From the NCBI GenBank assembly GCA_000697475.1, contig JNEU01001143.1, positions 124,001-188,000 of the forward strand: a DNA stretch of 64,000 bases. Reading direction: 5' to 3'. How positions within the stretch are numbered: the stretch's first letter is position 1; each line of letters opens with the position of its first letter. The notes beneath the pieces are model-generated. The model did no database searches and was not told where the DNA came from. It saw only the letters and a list, made by a program, of their open reading frames with translations. Both the position numbers and the translations under genes were made by a program. Origin of the DNA: Lichtheimia corymbifera B2541 (Eukaryota; Mucoromycota; Mucoromycetes; Mucorales; Lichtheimiaceae). Below, one piece after another: positions 11,210 through 24,300 of this stretch.

Positions 11210-14164
11210 ATGTCTGCACAGAGCAGCGTAATGACCGATCGTCGCAGTGGCATGATCTCCTCACTTGGATATCCACAAGGCAGTACGATCGTTAGCAGGG
11301 CTGTGGCTGCTGCTGCTGCTAATAGCCATCATTCGACGCGACGAGGAGGACGAGGTTCCAAACGATACTCTGTATCCGCCTTTTATTCCATGGCTGCTGA
11401 ACAGGATGTCGAAGTCGAGGACGAATTAGCTCAAGGTAAAGAGTAAACGACAAGACAAGATATACACATGAACCAACTTGGATATCAATAGTACAACGCA
11501 CATTACGTGAGCTCAAAACCAAGATATCAGCACAATCAAAAAAGAACTTTATGCTCGAACGAGACGTACGATTCCTGGACTCTCGCATCGCCTTATTGAT
11601 CCAGAATAGGATGGCATTGAATGAGGTAAGATGAAAAACAGAGAACAATGAGCTACATTCAGTAACTAATGATATACGTACATATAGCAAAATGAAATGG
11701 CTTCTCATTTGGAGGAACATGACGATAGCACAGACGACCATTATCCAGATGATCGAAGGATGCAGCAATACGGCAACCTCTTCTTCCTTTTGCAAAGCGA
11801 ACCACGACATATTGCAACGCTTTGTCGCCTTGTCAACCTGGCAGAGATCGACACCTTGCTTCAAACCGTCATGTTTACACTATACGGCAATCAATATGAG
11901 AGTCGAGAAGAGCATTTACTATTGACTATGTTTCAGGTGAGGTATACCTTTAAAAAAGGGCACCTTATCATGGGATTAACGACTATCTCGTTAGAATGTC
12001 TTGGCAGCACAATTCGAGACGACAGCCGAGTTTACATCATTGCTACGTGCCAATACACCTGTTTCTCGTATGATGACGACCTATACTCGACGTGGACCAG
12101 GTCAATCCTATCTGAAATCAGTATTGTCGGACAAAATCAACGACTTGATTGAACACAAGGACATGAACCTGCAAATCAATCCGCTCAAGGTAACCACGGC
12201 AACACGAGGGATGTCTTGATAAGGTGTTAATAAGCAGTCTATAGGTACAAGAAGAGATATTGGAGCGATTGACAATTGAAAATGATGGCGTACTACCTCC
12301 CAACTTTCGGAAAGCTTCGTCAGCAGAAGAAGCTGCTCAAGATCCCCAAGTCAAAGCATTGATTGAACCACGTTTGAAGCGTTTGATGGATATTGCAAAT
12401 TCTTTTCTACAAACAATCATCAATTCGCTCGATCAGGTGCCGTATGGTATTCGTTGGATATGCAAGCAGATTCGTTCCTTGACGAAGCGAAAGTACCCGG
12501 ACGCAAGTGAATATGCCATTTGCTCTCTTATTGGCGGCTTCTTCTTTTTACGATTCATCAACCCTGCTATTGTGACGCCGCAAGCATATATGCTGGTGGA
12601 TGGTATCCCAAGTAACCATCCTCGAACTACACTCACCATGGCAAGTAACATGCATAGGACGATAGGCATGATTCATCTCTAACACCATTCTATCTATTAT
12701 AGATTGCCAAAATGCTACAGAACTTGGCCAACAAGCCGACATATGCAAAAGAGGCGTACATGATCCCAACCAATCCGTTTGTCGACCGAAACAAGCAACG
12801 TATCAACAGATTCTTGAATGACTTGTGCGAAGTGGGAGATTTCTATGAGTCTTTGGAGATGGATCAATACATGGCACTATCCAAGAAGGACATTGTTATC
12901 AGCATTACTCCGAATGAGATCTACAACACACAGTCATTATTACACCAGCATATTGACATCCTCGCACCCAAAGAGACCGATCATCTTCGAGTTTTGGTGA
13001 CTGAAGTGGGTATTGCACCACCCCAAGTGCCTAGGAAGGACAACAAGCCAATTGAGTTACCATTATTCAGTCGATGGGAAATCCCAATACAAGGTAAGAC
13101 GACGGAAAACAAAGGAAAAGGGTGTATATGGTTTGCTCACAGCCATCTTTTTAGATTTGACAACGACGTTGATGTCAGAGAACAATATCACACAAAACGA
13201 CATTTTATACATGGAAGCAAAAGCGATTTTCGTGCAATTGATTCGATCACTTCCATACCTTGGACGACCACCACTGGATTTGGTGAGAATTGCAGAGACG
13301 GCTGGTACCGCCAATGACGCACAACTTGTCCGCAAAGGTATCAAGGTCAAGGAAATGCTTGTGGATCTGGAAGATGCTGGGATCACCGATGCACGTGATG
13401 GATATCGATTGCTGGTAGAAGAAATCACGCAAGAATTGGCACATTTAGGCGACTTGAAACATAAAGTGATGGAAGAGATGCGATCTTTGGAAAGTGTATA
13501 CAAGACGATCCAGGACCATAACAACTATCTCAAGAGTCAGTTGGAAAGTTACAAGGCGTATCTGCAGAATGTTCGTATCCAGAGTGGAGGTGGTGATAAA
13601 TCCAACAAGAAGCAAGTCGGAATTGGTGTTCAGGTCACGGATGGCAAGGTCAAACAAAAGTCAGGCAAACAGCATTTCCAAGGCCCTGCCAAATTCACGC
13701 ACCAGCAATTGGAACGCGAAGGCATCATTGCCGAGACTGAAGTACCCGAATACAGGTAAATTGGTATAGCATCAAAGTAGACCCGCATTGACTAAACAGA
13801 GGTTTTAGGCGAAGCAATATCTATTTGACCATCATATCCCCGATCCCTGGTACATTTATCATTTCACTCCATTACAAAGGTATGTATATTCAAAGGGGGA
13901 TCACAGAGGAAAGAGATTGCTAATGACATGCATAGGGCGTGACAAACCTATCCTGGAGATCGATCTGAAGCTGGATGATCTATTGGAGAAACAACAAGAC
14001 AATGTACAGTTACTGGATCTCGAGTATATCAAACTTCACGTCTCCAAAACCTTACAGCTCCTTACGAAAACCTTCATGTCGAAAAACAAGTAAGCATTCT
14101 ATCAGCTGGCTGTAATGAATCCAAGTACTCATTTTTGTTATCTAGAATCGGCTTCTTTTCTTAG
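11210..14164 (+). CDS. IQGAP-type Ras GTPase-activating protein (Gap1/Sar1-like)
   Basis: Stimulates GTP hydrolysis on Ras-type GTPases. The start at 11210 gives [20 protein letters not shown], followed by an Ala/Ser/Arg-rich segment, a coiled segment ([18 protein letters not shown]), then the RasGAP domain: [20 protein letters not shown] with the likely arginine finger in [25 protein letters not shown] and [16 protein letters not shown] (the FLR-x-x-NPA signature). After it come a RasGAP C-terminal region, a coiled coil ([20 protein letters not shown]) and the end KTFMSKNK. No calponin-homology or IQ motifs are visible, so it resembles S. pombe Gap1 more than full IQGAP. The last codons are ambiguous: reading through stops at 14093, while splicing a GTAAGC...TTATCTAG intron adds IGFFS and stops at 14164. 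Confidence 0.9.
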
Positions 14165-14425
14165 TCACCTTCCTGGAATATATATATGTGTGTTTTTTTA
14201 TATTATCTATATGTCCTATTGCTACTACTCAACATTGATCCACGTGAATGGTATTTCTACTTTTGCCTTTCCTTGGAGATTATATATAAAGTAATAATCG
14301 TACTACTAGTCATAAACCAATGTTTTATATATGTGAGAATGGGTTGCTAATTACTATGTTATTATGGAAATGGTACGACAACTGTATATTGAATAAACGT
14401 AAAGATTGGGTCATAGAGAGATTAC

Positions 14426-17400
14426 TTAAAATAGTGGCCATAGCCAACGACGACGTTGCTGGATATTGTCGGAAGGTTGGGAATCACCGTCATCAGAGCT
14501 ACCTTGATTGTTCTCATCGTCGCCAGAGGTTTCACCAGTGGTAGTAGTAGCAGCGTCGGACGTTTCTTCATCAGGCGTTGTGGATGGTGACTCAGTATCT
14601 TGGCCATCATTGGATGGTGGAGGTGTTGGTGTGACAGTATCGCTGCTATCACCAGCGTCAACGGGATCGGTGGTAGTTGTAGTAGCAGAATCAGAAGGCT
14701 GTGATGGTTGATCTGATACCGAAGAGACAGGTACCGATGTTGTCGATGAAACCTCAGGTACCCAAGATGAAGCATTAGCGGTAGCAGTAGTATTATCAGG
14801 GACCGTTAGATTAAGAGAGGAAGCCGAAAATCCAACCACGAGCTCAATAGATGCTGCGACTTGATCTTGGTAATAGTACATGATTGTCTGGAAGCCATCG
14901 CCAATAGTAACAGTGGCATTTTGAGCAATATCAAAAGCGAGGTTGCCTTCCATACCATTGAGCAACATCATGGCCATCGTAGTATCATCAGCTAATTCAG
15001 GATCCATTTGCACTTTGAGGTTCTCAGCAACAGCAGTACCGCCAGCAGGAATGGTTACCGGTGGGTCCACAGCAGCATCCATACGACCTAGTGTACCATA
15101 CACCTCCCAATAATTCATTCCATTGACGTCTGCCTTGACATGTGAAATGGTAAAGGGCGTATCCAAAGGATTGCGGATGGTGATATACGAATAGCCCACG
15201 CGTGTGGTTAGGATTTCATCCGTTGCCTTGACATTCACCGATTGAATCAAGCTAGCATTGATGCCTTGCATATTGGTGGATAAGCTCACAGTGGAAAGTG
15301 CTTGTTTGAGAGATGGGATAGATGTTGAATCCACTGATCCACGAACGTTAAGAGGTACGTTTGCATTTGTCATGTAGTCACTCAAAAGCTGTCCAAGTGC
15401 TTGCAGGTTGGATCCCATCATGTGCATTTCACCTCCTACGGTATTGGCACCAGGCACAAGTAAAAGGTCCTTGACGTACACCTTGCCCACCGATGCATCG
15501 AATTCGGTCATGATCACATCCAACACGATATCACCAAGCTTAGCTGTGATCTGCGATGGGTTGGTCAAGGTGAATGTGACGCTGACAATAATGTACTCGG
15601 ATGTTGCACCAGTGACAGTCAGGCTTTGAATAGGTGATGTTCCACCAAAGTTGTTGAATCCTGGAGTATAGCAAGAGGCGTGGTTAGCTTTCCGTCAAGA
15701 TACATAGAATGCTATGGGAAATAAAAAGATAGTAGGTTACCTGCAAGTGTAGTATCAACACCAAATGTAATACCATCAAGCGATAGAGATCCAATGGCCG
15801 TGCTTGCAACAGCATCTGACTTGCCACTCAGCTCAAATGTAACGTTGGAAGTGGACGTGAGCATCTTGACAAAGGCATCAAAGTAGTCGTGTGCATCATC
15901 ATAAACCTTGAAGGGGACATTGGAGAACTGCGTAGTGACCAAGCCTGTGTCGCTGGTGGAAGCACTCTCATCCTTGACTACCAGATTGGCAATATTGTGT
16001 CCACCAAGGCCAGCAATGGTATCCATGCTAATCTTTGATACACCTAATGGGAAGCCAAATGGATTTTGCAGTTGCGCTTGTACCCTATCGGAGCTTGTAG
16101 GTGGAGCGTATGGGTCTTTTGTAAGATCCATTTGCATGTTGGCTAGCTCGATCGATGTAATCAATGATGGTATGGCATCTGGACCAGGCATAATCACGTT
16201 TTCAATCTTGATGGCCTTGAATCCTTTAGTAAGCCAACTCACTTGGCCATTGGGTCCTGATCCAGAATCGCCTACAACCGTCAAAGGCGTGTCCTTGCCA
16301 CCCAAGTAATTCTCAAACACCTTGGTAACAGCATCTATTCCCTCTTGCGACTCTTGTGGAATCAAACGGCCCTTCATGTTGATATTGGCTGTGCCTCTTG
16401 GTGGGAAAACTGCAGCACCATCGCTAGCCAATGGACCAAGCAACACGTCTTCAAAGTAAGCACTGAAGCCTGCACCTGCCAAATTGAATCCAACTTGACT
16501 GGGGTTGTTGATGGTTGTCGATGCAGTGAGCGTAATACCGCCAGCAGGGTCATTGGATGGTAAATCGAACTTGTTGATCTTGACAGCATCCTTGAAACCA
16601 TTGGCACCAGCAAGGGTCACAAATTTGTTCATCTTGACATTCGTAAAAGTGAGACCAAGGGCATTGACGTTGACGGCATCGGTGTAAATATTCCATTGGA
16701 AATCGGGATTGTTGATCATGTATGCAGCAAAATCGCCCATGGCTTCTTGATCCGCCACTGAGAAATCACCGGGTACATTGAATTGGGCACCGACATCAGC
16801 CTTGGAGTCAATGGTTGCCATTTGCACGGTACCAAGCACACGACCTTCCCAAGCGATGGTAAGTGGAGATGGGAATGAGATTTGTGCATCCATAGGTCCA
16901 GCATTGGTGATACTTCCAGACATTTGCACCTTGAAGCTTGTATCGGTAGGAGATGAGAGAACCACAGAATCAAAGCCGAGAATGGCACCATCTACAATCT
17001 GCTGCACAATGGGTTGGCCAACAATGGGAATCAAGCGTGTCACTATATAAGCAAATAATAGTAGCACTTTTAGCGTCATGTGCATCATCAAAGAGAACGG
17101 CATTTAATAAACACAAACATACCTGTGTCATCTGTTTGGACAGCCACATTGCTTTGTGAAAACTCCAATGTATTCACGTATTCGCCAATAGTCAACCCAG
17201 ATTGCAATTGGAGATCAGCTGATAGTGCTTTCATTGCTTGCATCACATAGCTCGAAACATTGAAGCCTTGGAAGAGACTTGAATCAGCTGAAACGTCCTC
17301 CATTCCTTGTACGTGCAAACCACCCATGCCAAGTAATGCATCCAAAGCACGTGTGTCCATATTGGCTGATACTGCAAGCTCACGCAATAATAAAGCCACA

Positions 17401-19831
17401 GATGCTGGTTCAACGTTCATGGTCATAGAAAGTGGGCTTGATTGTGCTGTTGAATGACCACCAATGACAATAGGATTGCTGCTTATATCTTGATCAATAT
17501 TGCCCACAGGCATGCCTTTATATGTGACAGCAGATTTGACCGATGTAATGCTGAGACCAGCTGTAAATGGATTGGCAATCGATACTTGAACTGTGACAAC
17601 ACCCGTAGTAGCTGAATCCTCATTGACGGTCAGTTTGGAGCCTTGCACCAAGGATGATGTTAAACCAGGCAACGTGGTGGTGAGCGTGATAGCACTAAAT
17701 GCTGTAGCCAATGATTGAATAGCAGTAGAGCCATCATAACCAGAGATCATAACCTCGTTGTTCTGCCCCATGACAAAGCTGCTAAGAAGATTTTGACCCA
17801 CGCTTGAGCTCTTGGGATCAAAGGTAGAAGCAGCTGAGACGCTATTTGAACCACGGTTCAGCTTGAGATTGGACAGCATGACTTGACCCAGCTGAGTACC
17901 GCTCGCCAAAAATGCAAAGGAAACATCACCCGTAGTAATTGAAAAGTCAGAGGGATTATCCATGGTAACATTAATAGAGAGCTGCAAAGCATCCGAGGTG
18001 CCACCAATGACATCCACTCCATTCACGACAGTGGCAGTGCTATTCAAAAACTGCAAGCCATGAAGCGTTGTTGGGACCTTGAATGTAATACCAGAAAGAG
18101 TGATATCACCAATAGGCGTGCTTGTTTTGGTGTTGGCCTTGCCACCGACATTGAAGGTATAGGCATCCGATGCAGTGAGGTCGTAAGTGAACTTGTCAAA
18201 CTCAGCATGCTTGTTATCCATGGCAGCAATCGACACGTTGCTCATTCCAAATTGAAGTTTGCCAGAAGCCTGGTCACTTTGTGATGGTACAAATGGCGTG
18301 GAGATGACGGCAAAGTCACCTGATGCATTGGTGCCTAGATTGAGCTCCTGTGACACCTCCGTAATATTGAGCGAAAATCCAAATGGAATCGAAAAGTCAG
18401 CAGTGACAGCAGGGGCAGAGACAATAGGTGCATAAGGTGCATCCGATGAGAAGCTCATGTCCAATAAGCCCATACTAACGCCATGGATGATATTCATAGG
18501 CTCTTTGAGACCTAGGCCAACATTGAGCTGTACACTTTGGAAACCTTCAGAGAGCCAACCAATTGGATCGTGGCCATTGGGTGCACACGAGAGACCACGA
18601 GCATTGGTGATGCTTTGGTTTCCAGAAATGTATCTTGAGAAAAGTGCACCAATCTTATCAAGGTTTGCCTGTTCGGATTGTGGTACCAGCGCACCAGCCA
18701 GCATCAGCTTATTCTCGCCTTGAATAAGCGTCACGTTGTCTGATGTTACTCGCCCAAGCATAACGCCATCATACGCAATTTCAAGAGCAATGGTTCCCAG
18801 CTGTACTCCAATAGGCGATGGACTTGTAAGCACCGTTCCCAGTTTTACTTGGATGCCACCTTCAGGTGCATTTGCTGGCATATCAAATGACTCGATTGAA
18901 ACTTCAGGGAAACCATTCATGCCTATAAACGAGATGGGTGTGTTTAATAACAGGCTGCCGGTATTATAATATAGTGAGCGCTTTACCTTGCAATTCAATG
19001 GTCTTGTCAAGATCCACAGTGGCCGATCTTTTAGAGTATAATAATATTAGTACATCATCATCAGCATAGGAGTAAAATAAAAGACATGTACCTTGTTAAC
19101 GCATGGATATCAAGTTTGCCTTTGATGCGCCATTTGAAGCTTTCCAAAGCCAACATCTCCTTTGCGAATGCAGCAAATACAGCAGTGTCTTGGATCGTAA
19201 ATGGAGTGATAGCATCAATAGAACCATGGCCGCCTGAGACATGGGTATCCGGTAAGGTGATGGTACCAAGCAACACGGTGTCATTGTAATAGACATTGAG
19301 TGGATTATGAAAGTGAATGTCTGCAGAGAATGGACCCGTGTTTGTAAGTTTGCTGCCCATGTGCATAAAGAAGGTTGTATTCATGTCATAGGTCGTTGCT
19401 TCTTGACGCTTGGTAACAGCAGCACCTTGATCATTATCAGGAAGTGAAAACGTAATGTCGGCCTTGTTCACATTGATGCCAGCCTTGTTCATGATGCTTT
19501 GTGCAATCATTGGGAAAAACACAAATATAATAAGCAAGACAACCACCACCACAATGATGGCCGTTAAAATGCTGCAAATGATCCAATATTTCTTTTGCTT
19601 GTAGAATCGTCGCCTTGGTGGCGGTGGTGGTTTTTCAGCGTATGCTTCCATGACACTGCCGTCAACGCTGGATTGATAATAGCGCGCCTCCTCACCATAG
19701 TACTGGATTTGATCCGGGTTGTTGTTGTAATTGTTGTTGTCTGCTGCTGTTACATTGCCCATATCGCCTACTCCTACGACATGATGCTGTTCAATGGGCG
19801 GGCTGTGTCCTGTAGGGCTGTGGCTCGCCAT
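14426..19831 (-). CDS. Tag1-like DUF3712 membrane protein, copy A
   Basis: Five exons (19831-19092, 19027-18987, 18922-17123, 17042-15741, 15660-14426) join without a frame break to 1,705 codons. The N-terminus is cytosolic-looking and low complexity; KPPPPPRRRFYKQKKYW is followed by one transmembrane helix at about residues 83-108. A very long extracytosolic part made of repeated LEA/Ig-like beta domains follows, with recurring NPS and NPF/NPLD turns typical of DUF3712 repeats (TINNPSQVGFNLAGAGFSAY, NVTMDNPSDFSI). The Ser/Thr/Asp-rich tail ends RRRWLWPLF. The architecture matches fungal Tag1-type proteins; yeast Tag1 is a vacuolar membrane protein needed to end autophagy. Function here is inferred from architecture only. 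A paralogue lies directly upstream. Confidence 0.85.
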
Positions 19832-21384
19832 GATACGTTTCTCTTTTGAAATGTTCAAGGTTTTGGGTAGCTTTTCGCTATGTGCTACTGTATTTATATA
19901 CATTAAACACAAGCTTGCTCGAGCGAGCACATATGGGTGACAGTAATGTGCATTCGATTTGTTAGGAAAGCTTGTTCAACCAGCACGATCACATCATCCA
20001 AGATCATGTACAGTGTTGTTTTTAAAGCTATACTATGGAATTACAAAGCAACCCTGGATTGGATCAAGCATCACCCTATGCCTTAGTGTATGAGCATGCC
20101 TCATCCCTCACCTGCTACCTATTCGCATCAATATTCATCATCATTAGACAAATCCAAGTATGCTTCGAGATCAAGATGGTTACTTAAACACGCCTTATTT
20201 GGCTCCATGCAGGGCACAGGTTTGTTCCTTGTAGTACACAAAAAAGAATCCCTGTGTTTGACTCAGTCTATGTATTCACTTTTTTTTATCCCATGCACAA
20301 AGTGAGCATGCTATCCGAAAAGCACGCATGGTGGTGAAATGGTATCATCTTTATGATCTATCGTTGTAATTAGCTCATTAACTCCATCGCATATCTATGC
20401 TGCGCCAATTCTTGTAGCATGGTTTGTATAGGCTATGTTAAATCGTTTTGATTCAGTGGGTGGATTTGATTTTTCCCTTAATGCAGCGAGTCCCTTCTTG
20501 TGTTACTACAATGGTCCAACCGGACAATGACATTGAGAAAATGACCAGGTTTGCAACAATGAGTGTAACCATGGTGACCATGAATGATGCCTCGCTCCCC
20601 TTATTTCCCATAAGAGATGGTGTATGCATTGCGATTGTGAGGAACATCTTATCCTTTTGGTGTATTCTGTCACGATTTCTATTTCCTAACAAGAGCTCAG
20701 TAACAATGCAGCAGCAGCATTGCCGCCCATGGCTAGTGACACACTGTACATTTTTAGATGGGTTTTCCAAATTCCTTTTTCGTTTTCGTGCCCCCAAGGG
20801 TTGGATATACAACAACCCACAACATCCATCATCCGGTATAAGAAAAAAAGGTACATGCGTCGTGTACTCGCAAAACCACGTATAACTTTTCACACACACA
20901 CAGGCACATGAAATTCCTCCCCTTTCTTTATTTGTCAAATCAGTGCTATACTGGGCGGGTGTGGTTGTATGTTGATAGCAATACCTTACAAAAGATACAA
21001 TGTAAAGCAGCGTTGTATTGATTCATGATATGTAGTAGTAAGCACGGACCTGTCAAAAAAATGTGCGGATGAGACTAGCCTAAAACGCCCTTTGGTTCAA
21101 TCGATCTTATCCTTAAAGGACCTAGCCCTTACTATATTCATGTTACACAATCCACTGAAATCTTTTTATCGGCAACCTTATAAGAATCAAGGCATCGACC
21201 CATGCATTAATGACCAAGTTGTAGAGAGCAAAAATATTGTATTATTCATATAAAAGTACATCACTACAGTGTAAAACATTGCGTGCATATAAAAAAATCC
21301 AACACCAAGGTAAAAGTGTGAAAGGGGAGAAATAGGGAAATAATAAGAGTGGTAACTACGAAAGAAGAGAAGGAAAATCAAAGG
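19832..21384. other. Spacer between the two Tag1-like genes
   Basis: About 1.55 kb, AT-rich, holding the copy A promoter and the copy B 3' end. The open frame at 20448-20885 (145 codons) is Cys/Met-rich without any family motif and is overlapped by an equally long frame on the other strand. I see no gene and no direct repeat of the genes' ends that would mark a recent tandem duplication. Confidence 0.55.
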
Positions 21385-24300
21385 TTATGCCATGCGGAAA
21401 GGCCAAAGCCAATGTGGTTTGCCATCGCCAGAGTCCTCTGATGAGCTGCTGGAAGACGACTCGTCACTTTTGTCACCCGATCCAGTTTCACTTGGCTTTT
21501 CGGATGCTGTCTTGTCACCGCCTTCATCACTCGATGATGATTCCTTTGCTTCTGGAGTAGGCGTTGGTTTATCGGTAAGACCGTCTAACAAACCGCCTCC
21601 ACCTGATGATGTTGCCGAGGAAGAGGCTTCTTGTCCACTGCCTGATGATGTTGCACTTGCTTCAGGGGCCTTGGAAGAATAACCAAGCTGATCCAAAACA
21701 CTCTTAGGGAGCTTATCAATGACGCTTGCAGGCAAATCAGCGATACTGCTGTTGTTGGTACCGGAATCAGGCTCATCTGCACCAGTAAGGGAAAGACCAA
21801 GAATGTTGAAATCAAGTGTGGCAGGTACTTGCATCTGGTAGTAGTACAAGGTGGAAGCGAAACCGTCTCCTTCACCAACGATAACAGAAGCGTTCTGATA
21901 AATGTCGAATTTCAGATCCTTGGCATTGAACAAGAGCTCAAGCAATTGGCCAATATCAGCATCCACAGTCACCGGCATCTCCTCAGATGTTGCTTGTTCA
22001 CCAGAAGGAACCTTGAAAGCACTTGGGAGCTTGTAGTCGATATGACCCACTTGGAAACGGTTGCCATTGAGAGTGGTATACACCACAGCTTCGATGCTGT
22101 TGATAGAGAACTCGGTGCCAATTGGATTGGTGAGGGTGATCTTGGTCTTGGCTTCATGGGTAGTCAATGCATCAAGGCCAGCGCTGACATAAACCGAGTC
22201 GACAAGTTTATCCTTGATACCTGTCATGGTGGTGGTAAGCTTGACGGTGGACAAGGCATCCTTCAAGGGCTCAATCTCGGTAGCGTCTTGTGAACCGGTA
22301 ATGGTTAATGGCACTGTTGCACCCGTCATATAATCGCTCAAAAGTTGTTGCAATGCCTTCTTGTCATCACCGCCCATGTGCATTTCAACATCCATAGAGT
22401 TATTGCCAGGCTTGATCGTGACATCCTTGAGGAATACATCGCCAACAGCAGAATTAAACTCGTCCATGTTGGTAATCAGCTTCATATCGCCAAGTGTGAT
22501 GGTGATTTGAGATGGGTTCGTCATGGAAATGCTCAACTTTACAAGGATATATTCTGAAGTACCACCCGTAACAGCCATAGACAAAATCTCGGTCTTGCCA
22601 TTGAAGTTGTTGAAACCTGCAATTGTGTCTTTTGTTAATACAGTACATAGCAACAACAATAATAATAATAATACATACCAGCCAATGCAGTATCCACGTC
22701 GAAATCAATGCCATCGAGCTTGAGAGAACCAATAGCTGTATCTGTCACAGCATTGCTAATGCCGGCCAAACCGAATGTAACATTGCCAGTAGCAGTGGTT
22801 GCCTTGAGGAAATCGCTGAAGACCTTGTGGGCATCGTCAAAGGTACTGAATGGCACGTCGCTGAACTGGGTAGTCACCAAACCAGTATCGCTGGTGGTTG
22901 CCTTTTCATCAGGGATCTTGAGGCTGGCCATATCGGTTCCTTCATAGCTTGCAGTCACCTCCATGTTAAGGCTTGAAACACCCAATGGGAAACCAAATGG
23001 ATTCTTGAGCTGTGCCAACACCTTGGTGGATCCAGCTGGTGGTGCATAGGCAGACTTTACGAAATCGATCTGCATGTCGCCCATGGTGATGGAAGGAATC
23101 AATGTAGGCTTCTGATCAGGACCAGGCAAAATCACATTTTCAATCTTGATGGTCTTGAAACCTGTGGTAAGCCAACCGACTTGGCCATTAGGACCAGAAC
23201 CAGATTCACCAACGACTGTCAATGGAGTATCGCTTGCATTCAAATAATTCTTGAACACCTTGGTAACAGCATCCAATCCTTCTTGTGAATCTTGAGGAAT
23301 CATACGGCCCTTCATGTTGATGTTGGCTGTGCCTCTTGGTGGGAATACTGCAGGACCATCACTAGCCAATGGACCAAGCAACACGTCTTCAAAGTAAGCG
23401 CTGAAGCCTGCACCTGCCAAATTGAATCCAACTTGACTGGGGTTGTTGATAGTAGTCGATGCAGTGAGCGTGATACCGCCAGCAGGATCATTGGATGGTA
23501 AGTCGAACTTGGTGATCTTGACAGCATCCTTGAAACCATTGGCACCAGTAAGGGTCACAAACTTGTTCATGCTAATGTTGGTAAAAGTATAGCCAAGAGC
23601 ATTGACAGCAACACCTTCAGTGTAAATGTTCCATTGGAAGTCAGGGTTGTTGATCAAATATCCGGCGAACTCGCCCATGGCATCTTGATCCGTCACTGAG
23701 AAATCGCCAGGTACAGTGAATTGGGCACCAACATCGGCCTTGGAATTGATAGTGGCCATCTTCACAGTACCAAGAACACGGCCTTCCCAAGCAATGGTAA
23801 GTGGCGCAGGGAATGAAATCTCGGCATCCATAGGACCAGCGTTGGTGATACTGCCAGACATGTTCACCTTGAAGCTTGTATCCGTAGGCGATGAAAGGAT
23901 AATAGACTCAAAGCCAAGCTTGGCACCATCCACAATTTGCTGCACAATGGGTTGACCAACAATAGGAATCAAGCGTGTCACTAAGTACGTAAACAAAAAG
24001 AGTAGCACTTTAGCACGTGTATCAAAAAATATAAACAATGCAAATAACATACCTGTTGCATCAGTCTCGACGGCGACGCTGTTTTGGGAGAACTCGAGCA
24101 CATCATCATATTCGCCAATAGTCAGGCCAGATTGCAACTGAAGGTCGGCCTTGAGTGATTTCATTGCTTCCATGACATAGTTTGAGATATTGAAACCTTG
24201 GAAGAGACTTGAATCAGGAGAAACATCTTCCATGCCAGCGACATGTAAACCGCCCATGCCAAGCAAAGCATCCAAAGCACGTGTGTCCAAATTGGATTCC

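Noticed and set aside
11210..14164. Full IQGAP scaffold
   Set aside because: No calponin-homology domain, WW domain or IQ motifs precede the RasGAP domain; the short N-terminus fits the Gap1/Sar1 type.
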